Shown: one piece after another, positions 1 to 7,295 of the stretch
How positions within the stretch are numbered: position 1 is the first letter of the stretch
How the letters are laid out: each line of letters opens with the position of its first letter
Notes under the pieces: model-generated
Seen by the model: only the letters and a program-made list of their open reading frames with translations
Database searches by the model: none
Told to the model about the DNA's origin: nothing
DNA from: CAZGSG01 sp964528095
GTDB lineage: Bacteria > Bacteroidota > Bacteroidia > Chitinophagales > Chitinophagaceae
Direction: 5' to 3'
DNA: 9,300 bases
NCBI GenBank assembly: GCA_964528095.1
Contig: CAZGSG010000234.1
Coordinates: 1-9,300 of the forward strand
Translations under genes and position numbers: made by a program

Positions 1-1
1 C

Positions 2-298
2 GAGATAGTATTTGCATTCGCTTTTTCTGGTGAAGAAGCACTGGCCTATCTCAACAAACACGAACATGAGGCCGTGCTCATCCTGTCGGATATCAATATG
101 CCCGGCATGAGCGGACTCGACCTGTTGGGACATATAAAACAGAAATACCACAAACCTCCACCGGTGGTGATGATGATCACTGCGTATGGTGATGCGCAGA
201 ACTTTAATATGGCGAAGAAATTGGGCGCTGATGATTTTCTGACAAAACCGGTAGACTTTACTTTATTAAAAGAAAAATTAAAAACAGGAGCAGTATGA
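2..298 (+). CDS. Response regulator receiver-domain protein, 5' end missing
   Basis: The frame is open from the window edge to a TGA and gives the last 98 residues of a CheY-like receiver domain. Visible landmarks, numbered from the window edge, are the phospho-acceptor Asp30 in LSDINMPGMSG, the switch Thr60 in MMITAYGD and the conserved Lys82 in LTKPVDF. The acidic pocket that opens the domain lies before the window, so it is unknown whether other domains precede it. The protein ends about 15 residues after TKP, so no output domain follows; it is either a single-domain regulator or the C-terminal receiver of a larger protein. Its stop codon overlaps the next start (ATGA, 295-298), so the two are almost certainly co-translated. 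The receiver resembles that of the next gene (SDINMP, AYGD, TKPV-F), but these are also general family motifs. The input kinase is not in the window. Confidence 0.9.
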   Translation, partial: EIVFAFAFSGEEALAYLNKHEHEAVLILSDINMPGMSGLDLLGHIKQKYHKPPPVVMMITAYGDAQNFNMAKKLGADDFLTKPVDFTLLKEKLKTGAV

Positions 299-1326
299 CA
301 AAGATCCTTGTAGCCGATGACGAAGCGGATCTCGAATCGCTTATCCGCCAGAAGTTCCGGCAAAAAATACGTGAAAAGCAGTATGAATTTTTGTTTGCCA
401 TAAATGGCAATGACGCGCTGGAAAAGATCCAGCAAAACCCGGATGTGGATATCGTACTAAGTGATATCAATATGCCGGAAATGGATGGGCTCACGTTTTT
501 ATCGCGACTCGGGGAAACCAGTCCCATGATCAAAGCAGTAATGGTATCAGCCTATGGCGATATGGATAATATTCGTATCGCAATGAACCGCGGCGCGTTC
601 GATTTTGTAACCAAGCCGGTGAATTTCGAAGACCTGGAACTGACCATGCAGAAAACGATCGGCCATGTAAAACAAATGCGGGATACGCTAAAAGCCATTA
701 AGGAGAATAATATTCTTAAGATGTACGTGGATGAGAATGTGCTGAATTTTATGGGCACCAAAGAATATGAAGCCTCGCTCACTGCGAATGAAGCAATTGA
801 AGCCTCTGTAGCTTTTATTGATATCTGCAGCTTTACTGGTATCAGTGAAAAGGAAACACCCGATACAGTAGTTAAATTACTCAATAAGTACTTTGATGTG
901 ATGGTAAAAGAGATCATCGCGCAAAATGGGCTGGTCGATAAATTTATCGGCGATTGTGTGATGGCTGTTTTTAAAGGCAATTACCATCTCGACAGGGCAA
1001 TAGATGCCTGTTTGTCTATACGCGATAAGATAGCAGGTCTGCCCGCGAGCGATCAGTTCAGACCAATGGTTTCTATTGGCATCAATAGTGGTGAAATGAT
1101 CTCGGGTAATATTGGCTCCGCTTCATTACGGCGATTGGACTATACTGTAATTGGCGACGTGGTAAATACTGCTCAACGTTTACAAGCTGCAGCGGGCGCT
1201 GGCAAAGTAGTGATCAGTGAAGGTTGTTATGAGCAGGTAAAAGGATCATTTAATTGTATACGGATTGGCGAAACGAACCTAAAAAACAAAGAGACGGCGG
1301 CTGTATTATATGAAGTCGTAGACTGA
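295..1326 (+). CDS. Receiver domain-class III adenylyl cyclase fusion
   Basis: A 343-residue soluble two-domain protein predicted to make cAMP from ATP under phosphorelay control. Residues 1-120 are a receiver domain: acidic pocket D8/D9, phospho-acceptor D57 in VLSDINMPEMDG, switch S85 in VSAYGD, K107 in VTKPVNF. A charged linker (about 121-165) leads to a class III nucleotidyl cyclase domain (about 168-340). The two metal-binding aspartates are visible (D176 in FIDICSFT, D220 in KFIGDCVMAVF), as are the purine-selecting K216 and T284 (in DYTVIGD) and the transition-state N291 and R295 in VVNTAQRL. Lys plus Thr at the base-selecting positions is the pattern of class IIIb adenylyl cyclases rather than guanylyl cyclases. 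All key residues are present, so the enzyme should be active as a dimer. The ATG overlaps the upstream stop and AGGAG lies 4 nt before it. The receiver-cyclase order resembles cyanobacterial CyaC-type enzymes, without their kinase part. Confidence 0.93.
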   Translation: MTKILVADDEADLESLIRQKFRQKIREKQYEFLFAINGNDALEKIQQNPDVDIVLSDINMPEMDGLTFLSRLGETSPMIKAVMVSAYGDMDNIRIAMNRGAFDFVTKPVNFEDLELTMQKTIGHVKQMRDTLKAIKENNILKMYVDENVLNFMGTKEYEASLTANEAIEASVAFIDICSFTGISEKETPDTVVKLLNKYFDVMVKEIIAQNGLVDKFIGDCVMAVFKGNYHLDRAIDACLSIRDKIAGLPASDQFRPMVSIGINSGEMISGNIGSASLRRLDYTVIGDVVNTAQRLQAAAGAGKVVISEGCYEQVKGSFNCIRIGETNLKNKETAAVLYEVVD

Positions 1327-1363
1327 TCTCCGAACTACCCCCAGCCTTGTTATAAAATCAGAA

Positions 1364-1395
1364 GCCTGATGCCCCCTTTCAGAAAGGGCTCAGGC
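1364..1395 (+). terminator. Imperfect hairpin after the cyclase gene, possible terminator
   Basis: GCCTGA (1364-1369) pairs with TCAGGC (1390-1395), and inside it CCCTTTC (1374-1380) pairs with GAAAGGG (1382-1388), with a small asymmetric internal loop between the two stems. It starts 38 nt past the cyclase stop. There is no following U-tract, so intrinsic termination is uncertain; it could instead protect the 3' end of the mRNA. Confidence 0.35.
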
Positions 1396-1480
1396 ATACC
1401 TGCAACAACCCTGCTCCGGAGCAAATAAAAACCAACAAAAAAACGAACAGATAGCGCACAGAGACCAAACAGGGAATTTA

Positions 1481-1546
1481 TCCGGGTTTGGTCCGGGTTT
1501 GGTCCCTGTTTGATCCCTGTTTGATCCCTGTTTGATCCCTGTTTCT
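1481..1546. repeat. Six tandem 11-bp repeats
   Basis: Six head-to-tail 11-bp units: two of TCCGGGTTTGG (1481-1502), three of TCCCTGTTTGA (1503-1535) and one ending TCCCTGTTTCT (1536-1546). The unit length is not a multiple of three, which argues against coding, and is close to one helical turn, so each unit presents the same face of the DNA. An inverted copy (ACCAAACAGGGA, 1464-1475) lies just upstream and could pair with any of the later units (11 of 12 bases match). Function unknown. Confidence 0.9.
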
Positions 1547-1763
1547 AATGGCCCAGCCAGAGCTTTCCACATGTCCCATCCTGTTCAGGCCCGCTACCGA
1601 GGCACAAATAAGCATGTTGCCGCAGCGCAACTGACGCAAAATCAATAATAAATGTAGTTGGGCTCCTCCTCTATAGAGCCGGTGTATAATAACCGGGATC
1701 CGGATACTTCTTAGGGCTTTTGCCCGGCAGCTATTTAAAGAAAATAAAGAGACGCGCTTGTTT

Positions 1764-1780
1764 TTACGAAATATTCATAT
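1764..1780. promoter_or_regulatory. Degenerate second operator half-pair
   Basis: TTACGAA (1764-1770), 3 nt, then TTCATAT (1774-1780) is a weaker version (5 of 7 symmetric) of the strong palindrome centred 19 bp downstream. It may be a secondary site for the same repressor, but the match is imperfect and rests on resemblance only. Confidence 0.35.
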
Positions 1781-1802
1781 ATTTACGAAACATTCGTAAA
1801 TA
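1778..1802. promoter_or_regulatory. Perfect 10-3-10 palindromic operator before the GLPGLI operon
   Basis: TATTTACGAA (1780-1789), ACA, TTCGTAAATA (1793-1802) is a perfect inverted repeat ending 13 nt before the GLPGLI start. TATATTTA at 1778-1785 resembles the Bacteroidota -7 element (TAnnTTTG) and overlaps the left arm, so a bound dimer would block transcription. The same arrangement recurs at 7137-7159 before the blaI-like gene, which makes BlaI binding the obvious inference. A matching -33 box is only hinted at (TTG near 1759). Confidence 0.7.
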
Positions 1803-1815
1803 AAATATACTGAAA

Positions 1816-2700
1816 ATGAACAAGTTAATACTATTTTTAGGGCTGATTTTAGCCTCTATTTTTTTACCAAAAGCAGGAAATGCGCAAGAAGGGGAGCCTA
1901 TTCTCCTGGACGTGACGTATGAATTTATTCACGTAAACGATACCAATAACAGGGATAAACAGCTCGTGGAAAAGATGTTGTTGGAATTGGGTCAGACCGG
2001 CAGTAAATACTGGAGAGCGCCCAGGACAAAACCCAGAACTGAGCCCAGCGTACCAGCGGGTGTGCATACAGTACAGGCCGTGGGTAAACCATTGGCCGTG
2101 GTGCATGGGCCCGGCTTTACGGCAGAGGAATTATTTCAGTATCCGGCCAAAGGAAAAATGAATATTGCTGCCGGTCTTGGGATGCAGGATTATCTTATGG
2201 AGTTCAGTCTGCCAAAAATAGACTGGAAGATCAGCGAAGAAACAAAAACAATAGAAGGATATACCTGTCAGAAAGCAGTAGGTGCTTATGGCGGTCGCAA
2301 CTATACGGCCTGGTTTGCCAACGATCTTCCGTTTCAAAATGGCCCCTGGAAATTGTCGGGTCTACCCGGACTGATACTGGAAGCGACAGACGCAAAAAAA
2401 GAAGTACTGTTTATATGCAAGGAGATCAGTAAAGATACCGCTGCACGAACCACTGCCACATCGTATAGAAGACTGGTGAAAGTGACAGAGAAAGCATTTA
2501 ACCGGGCTAAAGAAGCATTTTATCAGGACCCGGCTTCTGCCATGCAGGCGCAATTACCTGCGGGCACTCCAACGGTACAGGTGGTTTATCGTGATGGATC
2601 AGGAAAATCCGTGATAGGAGATAATGCAACAATCCTGCTGGAAAAAAGCAAGAAGGATGCAAAAACGCAAAACAATAACCCGCTTGAATTAGATAAATGA
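1816..2700 (+). CDS. GLPGLI family secreted protein
   Basis: A 294-residue protein of the Bacteroidota-specific GLPGLI family. It begins with a signal peptide (hydrophobic residues 4-18, likely cut after GNA, residues 21-23), so it is expected in the periplasm or on the cell surface. The family signature is clear: ETKTIEGYTCQKA (142-154), YGGRNYTAWFANDLP (158-172) and the name-giving motif within LSGLPGLILEA (180-190). The C-terminal 40 residues are polar and Lys/Asn-rich. The biochemical role of the family is unknown to me. Members often sit beside outer-membrane carboxypeptidase-regulatory/beta-barrel proteins, as here: its stop overlaps the next start (ATGA, 2697-2700), which argues for a functional pair. 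The start has an A-rich leader without a Shine-Dalgarno site, as is common in this phylum, and follows a strong palindromic operator. Confidence 0.92.
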   Translation: MNKLILFLGLILASIFLPKAGNAQEGEPILLDVTYEFIHVNDTNNRDKQLVEKMLLELGQTGSKYWRAPRTKPRTEPSVPAGVHTVQAVGKPLAVVHGPGFTAEELFQYPAKGKMNIAAGLGMQDYLMEFSLPKIDWKISEETKTIEGYTCQKAVGAYGGRNYTAWFANDLPFQNGPWKLSGLPGLILEATDAKKEVLFICKEISKDTAARTTATSYRRLVKVTEKAFNRAKEAFYQDPASAMQAQLPAGTPTVQVVYRDGSGKSVIGDNATILLEKSKKDAKTQNNNPLELDK

Positions 2701-5366
2701 GGAACCTGTTATTCATTTGCTGTATCTTATTCGCGCCGATAGTTTTGTATGCACAGCAAAAACAGGTAAGCGGTTTTTTGAAAAATAAAACAGGTAGTCC
2801 TGTAGCGAATACCCCCGTGCTATTGAAAAACGGGCATGACCGGATCATTGGTTTTGTATATACCAATACAACAGGTGGATACACAATTAGCCTGCCCGAT
2901 ACAACAGGCATCAGTCAGCTATACCTGGAGGTAAACAGTCTTGGTTATAAAAAAACACGGCAGCAACTCTCCCCGGGAAAGCAGGACTATGATTTTATAT
3001 TGGAAGAACAGTTTATTGAACTGCCTGAAGTAAAGGTCAGAAACAGACCACTTATTGAACATAGAGGCGATACGCTTAGTTATAATGTCAGTTCTTTTGC
3101 GCGCGAGGAGGATCGTAATATCGGAGATGTAATGAGAAGGTTGCCCGGAATGACCGTTGCGGAGAACGGCCAGGTTTATTACAATGGTAAACCTATTTCC
3201 AACCTGTATACGGATGGTGATGATCTGATGGATGGGCGTTACGGGCTCGCCGTTCGTACTATTACCAAGGAAATGATCAAAAGCATAGACATCATACAAC
3301 ACCACCAGCCAATAAAAGTGTTGAAGAATAAAGTCTTTACCGATGACGTGGCCTTGAACCTGGTGTTGAAAGATGATAGCAGTCTCAAACTCTCGGGACA
3401 GGCCATGCTGGGTGGGGGACTTCCGGGGCAGTATGACGCAGCATTGAACACGATGCTCTTCAATAAGAAATTCAAGATGCTTAATTCTTTGAAGGGTAAT
3501 AATAGCGGCATGGATTACCGGGATGAGTTCAGCCAGTTCGGCTCATCAACTTTTCTGAACAACAAGGGTAATACCCGGCCTGCTGCCTTGCTTTCTGCAG
3601 GCACAGCGGGCAATCCTGATATACCTCGCAGCAATTATTATATCAATAACTCTCAACTGGTGAATCTGAACAATCTTTTTAATACAAAGAGTGGTATACA
3701 GTTCAGATCGAACATACAGGCGTTTTTTGACCGCAATACATTTAACTACAACAGCACAATAAACAATTACCTGGCAAACGATACGGTCCGCTACGATGAA
3801 GTTCAAAGCGCTGTTCGCAAACCCTGGTTATTGAATACTTCTTTCAACGTGATGGTGAATAAAGAGGCTTATTTTATCAATAATAGCCTGCGGCTCAATT
3901 TGGGAGGGGAGCAAAATGCCAGTCATATGGATTTTAGCGGTAAGGCCTTTAACCAGCGCTTGCGTGAACAGGTATATGATCTGTCCAATGATCTTAACTA
4001 TACGCCGGCCATCAACAAGAAAGATATTCTTAGTTTGCGTTGGTATATGAATTATTATAACAGGCCCCAGCGATTATTTATTGGATCGGGTCTTAATAGC
4101 GATATACTTAATAATGGTCAGCCTTATGCGGCTATCAGTCAATATGCTGAAACGCCGACCTTCTTTAGTAATATATCTGCGTCCTACCGGTTTTCAGGCC
4201 AGCATCTTATTGCGCAAACATACGAGGTAGGCGTAGTAAACGAAAGACAACAGTTGAATGCTGATCTCGGCCTGACCCAACTAAATGGTACCATAACTGC
4301 TTATACCGGGGATGCAGGTAATGCGCTGCAATGGCAGCGGAACCGGGGGTATATAGATGCCAACTATAGCGCAAGAAAAGAATTTTGGGAAGCCAGCCTG
4401 TCTTTCCCTGTTTTTATGCAATCCATCCGCTATAGACAGGACGAATACAATCTTGACAAACGCGAAAAACAATTTTTTATAAACCCTGTGGCGCGGCTCA
4501 GATTGTTTTTAAATGCAGAAGACTACCTGGTGCTCAATTATAGTTATACGAATAATGTCGGGAATATTTCAGGGGTATACAGGGGCTCTGTTCTCAGCAA
4601 TTACCGGTCGCTTACAGCCAATGACGCGGATCTGCAGGAAAGAAATTCCTCCGGCTCGGGGATCCAGTATACTTTTCAACGTTCCATTACGATGTTATTC
4701 ATCAATGCAGGAATTAATTATAGCAAGGTGACGGCTAATACTATTTTTTCCAGTGTGCTTACCAATAATGTGCAGCGCACGGTATTGCTGCCCTATAAGA
4801 ACGACCAGAGTAACCTGGGCATTACGGGCGGTGTTAGTAAATACCTGTTTGGTCTTCATACGACCGCATCACTAAAGTCATACTGGAACAGAGGGCGGTA
4901 CAATCAATTTATCAATAACGAACAACTCTCATTTATCAATGACGCATTTACACTTGCAGCAGCTATAGAGGCTAAATTTTTAAAAGTTATCAGCTTTAGT
5001 TACAACGGATCGGCTGCCTGGAATAAAAGCCGGCAGGAGTCGGGAGCAAAACTGGCTAATAAGGTCAAACGGTATGATCAGTATATTGGGCTGGGTTATT
5101 CACCCGCCAAAAATCTTTTCCTGAATATAAGCGGAAGACATATCTATAGTGTGCAACCAGCTATAGCAGCGATCAATTATGTGTTCCTTGACACAAAGAT
5201 CCGTTACAAACTACTCAAATGGCGGACCGACCTGGAATTTGATATCACCAATATCGCCAATATAAAGAACTATGAAATATTCACGCTTTCTTCTAACCAG
5301 TTTGCTTTCAACCGCTATGCAATAAGGGGCCGCATGGCGATTGTAAGGGCGACTTTTAATCTATAA
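2697..5366 (+). CDS. Outer-membrane beta-barrel protein with carboxypeptidase-regulatory-like domain (TonB-dependent receptor-like)
   Basis: An 889-residue outer-membrane protein. Residues 1-20 are a signal peptide (cut near YAQ). Residues about 22-105 form a carboxypeptidase-regulatory-like beta-sandwich (VSGFLKNKTGSPVANTPVLL). Residues about 109-228 look like a plug domain (ELPEVKVRNRP, GDTLSYNVSSF, DVMRRLPGMTV, YYNGKPISNLYTDGDDL, DDVALNLVLKD). The remainder has the alternating, Asn/Tyr-rich strands of a beta-barrel and ends RATFNL, with an aromatic third from the end. This is the architecture of the outer-membrane beta-barrel family related to TonB-dependent receptors; no clear TonB box is seen and the substrate is unknown. 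It is translationally coupled to the GLPGLI gene and shares its operator. Length is typical of the family, and no frameshift is seen. Confidence 0.9.
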   Translation: MRNLLFICCILFAPIVLYAQQKQVSGFLKNKTGSPVANTPVLLKNGHDRIIGFVYTNTTGGYTISLPDTTGISQLYLEVNSLGYKKTRQQLSPGKQDYDFILEEQFIELPEVKVRNRPLIEHRGDTLSYNVSSFAREEDRNIGDVMRRLPGMTVAENGQVYYNGKPISNLYTDGDDLMDGRYGLAVRTITKEMIKSIDIIQHHQPIKVLKNKVFTDDVALNLVLKDDSSLKLSGQAMLGGGLPGQYDAALNTMLFNKKFKMLNSLKGNNSGMDYRDEFSQFGSSTFLNNKGNTRPAALLSAGTAGNPDIPRSNYYINNSQLVNLNNLFNTKSGIQFRSNIQAFFDRNTFNYNSTINNYLANDTVRYDEVQSAVRKPWLLNTSFNVMVNKEAYFINNSLRLNLGGEQNASHMDFSGKAFNQRLREQVYDLSNDLNYTPAINKKDILSLRWYMNYYNRPQRLFIGSGLNSDILNNGQPYAAISQYAETPTFFSNISASYRFSGQHLIAQTYEVGVVNERQQLNADLGLTQLNGTITAYTGDAGNALQWQRNRGYIDANYSARKEFWEASLSFPVFMQSIRYRQDEYNLDKREKQFFINPVARLRLFLNAEDYLVLNYSYTNNVGNISGVYRGSVLSNYRSLTANDADLQERNSSGSGIQYTFQRSITMLFINAGINYSKVTANTIFSSVLTNNVQRTVLLPYKNDQSNLGITGGVSKYLFGLHTTASLKSYWNRGRYNQFINNEQLSFINDAFTLAAAIEAKFLKVISFSYNGSAAWNKSRQESGAKLANKVKRYDQYIGLGYSPAKNLFLNISGRHIYSVQPAIAAINYVFLDTKIRYKLLKWRTDLEFDITNIANIKNYEIFTLSSNQFAFNRYAIRGRMAIVRATFNL

Positions 5367-5450
5367 GAATCGTAATACCGATGCTGCGAATAATTTTGTT
5401 GGAGGGTACCCTGCTGAATGGTTATGGTCAGATAATAGTAGTAAAAGGAA

Positions 5451-6768
5451 TCACTCTTTCGTAGTGCGGGGTGTTCTGAATCCTGTTACTACCTTCACAT
5501 CATCTTCCCCCTTATTCTTTTCAATGGAAGAATTATTGGGAGTGGAAAGCGTGTCTGTGGGCGTAGGATAGGGAGACCCCGGCAGCAGTATTTTTTTCTC
5601 CGGTGTCTTATAACCAGCTACTACCACCACCACCTCGGGTTCATTTTCCTGCTTATCGGCGACAACTTTTATATGGCTGGATATCGTATCGCCAGAAGGA
5701 TCATACAGCCTGCCCTTTACTACCAGTTTGGGTAATTCATCTGCTTTGATACCCGAATATCGGGATTCNNNNNNNNNNGGGTGTTGAAACGCTTTTGTTT
5801 TTTTTCGGGGTCTGTTTTTTATTGACAACAGGGACAGGCGCTACAGTGATTTTCTTTTCGGGGATAGTGATATTCACTGCTGACACAGGCAGCCTGCTCT
5901 CAGCAATAACTTTTTTGGATATAGTAAATACAAGGGTGATCAGTAATAATACAGGTAATATCAATACATACCTGCCTAATGTTAGGCGGGATGAACGTCT
6001 CCTGTTCATCATGATAATCCGTTTCTTTATATCAGCAAGGGTAAAGCTGTTTACAATTGGAGCAGATGGCGCCAATGCTGCTACATCCAGCAAACTATAC
6101 TGGTAGGCTTTCCTGTCAATCCCTTTTTTCAAAATCTTTGCATCGGTGATAAACTCCAGGTTTTCTTTCACGGCTTTTTTCATTAGCCATACACCCGGGT
6201 TGAACCAATAAAAAACCAGGCTTAGCTCTGCCAGTATGATATCCAGTGTATGCCATTCTTTGACATGTACCTTTTCATGTGCCAGGATAGTATGTAGTTC
6301 TGTTTCCTTATGTAAAGAAGGGTTGATATAGATTGTTCGCCAGAAAGAAAACGGGCTTAATTCATCTTCCAGGATGCGTACCCGCGAATCAGCAATAAAA
6401 CCGGGAGCCGAGTTTTTATGCACTTTGTAAAGAGAGACAAACTGTAAGAACAAACGAATTGCCATTATACCAAATCCTGTATATAAAAGCAGGCTGATGA
6501 GTAACCAGTTATTTGCAAAAAAATTGGTCGAGACCAGTGTGGTTACCTCCTGGTTGATCCGTGGTACAAGCCTTGCTACTCCGGGCCGGGCATGAAAAAA
6601 ATCCGTTAGGTCAATAAAAGGATACAGGGAGGAGAATACAATACCAAACGCCAGGAAGATACGATTGAGCACATAAAACGTCAATCGTCTTAAAATAAGA
6701 TAATAAGCTGTTGTGAAAAGAAGCAAAACTCCATTTATCTTAAGCAGTATGGTAAGCAATTCCGGCAT
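5451..6768 (-). CDS. M56 (BlaR1/MecR1-like) membrane metalloprotease, interrupted by an assembly gap
   Basis: Read on the minus strand, the first 330 codons (6768-5779) and the last 105 codons plus stop (5768-5451) flank ten Ns. The N-terminal part has four hydrophobic segments (about 4-24, 33-52, 88-110, 266-284). Between the third and fourth lies a cytosolic M56 zinc protease domain: HEKVH at 164-168 supplies two zinc ligands and the catalytic Glu165, and E205 in ENLEFITDA is the likely third ligand. After the fourth segment comes a Pro/Lys-rich periplasmic tail with two VVVxGY-like motifs. There is no penicillin-binding domain, unlike BlaR1/MecR1 of staphylococci (about 585 residues), so the signal is probably not a beta-lactam. 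The two parts end on codon boundaries, but ten Ns would shift the frame; the N count is probably a placeholder, not a real frameshift. It follows the blaI-like stop by 1 nt and should cleave or release that repressor. Confidence 0.85.
5769..5778. other. Run of ten Ns (assembly gap)
   Basis: Ten undetermined bases within the periplasmic-tail coding part of the M56 protease gene. The flanking frames join only if the true gap length is a multiple of three. Low-complexity or repeated tail sequence is a plausible reason for the break. Confidence 0.98.
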
Positions 6769-6769
6769 G

Positions 6770-7135
6770 CTACTTTGTATCGGGGTTTTCGATCAGGTTG
6801 ATGATCTCTTTAAGTTCTTCCGCGTTTATTTTTTTGTCTTTTGCAAAAAACGCTACTACTTCTTTATAAGAACTCTTAAAAAAACTATTTACCACATCTG
6901 TCATAAAAAGCCGTTTATAGTCGGCTTCTTTTACCTTGGCCTTATACCGGTTAGCATTGGCAAAACGCTCGCTTTTTAGAAAGCCCTTGCGTTCCAGGTT
7001 TTTAATGACAGAAGCCAGGGTGGTATATGGTATTTTTGGCTCAGGCATCGCGTTCATAAAATCTTTTATAAATCCCGGACCGGTTTGCCACACGGCCAGC
7101 ATGGCTTCCTCCTCCTGTACTGTTAATTTCTCCAT
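6770..7135 (-). CDS. BlaI/MecI/CopY family transcriptional repressor
   Basis: A 121-residue winged-helix repressor, the usual size of BlaI. The N-terminal half is the DNA-binding domain, with the recognition region PYTTLASVIKNLERKGFL (36-53) and a basic wing (SERFANANRYKAKV, 55-68). The C-terminal half (about 70-118) is the helical dimerisation arm. I chose the Met at 7135 because it begins the conserved MEKLTVQEEEAML; an in-frame Met at 7237 would add 34 residues with no family resemblance and would place the operator inside the gene. The operator at 7137-7159 abuts this start, pointing to autorepression. The gene is followed by the M56 protease after 1 nt, the classical repressor-protease pair. 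By my unaided alignment, the Asn-Phe bond cut in staphylococcal BlaI corresponds to Ala95-Phe96 here. Confidence 0.92.
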   Translation of the reverse strand: MEKLTVQEEEAMLAVWQTGPGFIKDFMNAMPEPKIPYTTLASVIKNLERKGFLKSERFANANRYKAKVKEADYKRLFMTDVVNSFFKSSYKEVVAFFAKDKKINAEELKEIINLIENPDTK

Positions 7136-7136
7136 A

Positions 7137-7162
7137 ATTACGAAATTGTCGTAAATGTACGA
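7137..7162. promoter_or_regulatory. BlaI-type operator before the blaI-like gene
   Basis: On the minus strand the sequence reads TACATTTACGAC (7159-7148), AAT, TTCGTAAT (7144-7137), lining up base for base with the palindrome at 1778-1800 (TAnATTTACGA-n4-TTCGTAA). The palindromic core is TTACGA...TCGTAA on 7138-7154. A further half-site (TACGA, 7158-7162) lies just upstream of the core and forms a second overlapping inverted pair with TCGTA at 7149-7153. It ends 1-2 nt before the start codon, so repressor binding would cover promoter and leader. This implies a very short mRNA leader. Confidence 0.7.
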
Positions 7163-7295
7163 AAAGTTTGATATAGTTTCTTTTTTGATAGAATGGGGTC
7201 TTGCCTCACTAATGGAGCAACAAGAACAATTCTTCAATCTCTACTATAGAACTTGAGTTATATTAATCGAAACAGAAAGGCTTTTCTAAAACATT

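Larger units (their letters stand above)
1327..1815. other. 489-bp gene-free spacer
   Basis: No convincing gene is present. A 60-codon minus-strand frame at 1390-1572 runs through the 11-bp tandem repeats and looks accidental. The spacer holds an imperfect hairpin after the cyclase gene, a perfect 12-bp palindrome (1412-1423, TGCTCCGGAGCA), the 11-bp repeat array, small inverted repeats at 1616-1631 (GTTGC...GCAAC), 1661-1680 (GGCTC...GAGCC) and 1714-1725 (GGGC-TTTT-GCCC), and the operator in front of the GLPGLI gene. None of the small hairpins is followed by a T-run. Confidence 0.7.

Noticed and set aside
1481..1546. CRISPR array
   Set aside because: Units are 11 bp with no spacers between them, and no cas genes are present.
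1390..1572. Small minus-strand open frame of 60 codons
   Set aside because: It is built mostly from the 11-bp tandem repeats, which shift frame at each unit, and has no recognisable domain.
1864..4731. Several antisense or shifted frames of 60-134 codons across the GLPGLI and beta-barrel genes
   Set aside because: They are shadows of well-supported genes, with no domains or starts of their own.
5367..5450. Bidirectional terminator between the convergent operons
   Set aside because: The only inverted repeat is AGGGTACCCT (5403-5412), which has no loop and no T-run, so I cannot support a terminator.
5451..5828. Separate small gene starting inside the M56 protease frame
   Set aside because: Its first part is just another frame of the protease tail crossing the Ns; only the portion after the gap (5768-5451) is credible, as the end of the protease.
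7136..7237. N-terminal extension of the BlaI-like repressor to a Met at 7237
   Set aside because: The extra 34 residues are Cys/Ser-rich, match nothing in the family and would run through the operator; the Met at 7135 starts the conserved core.
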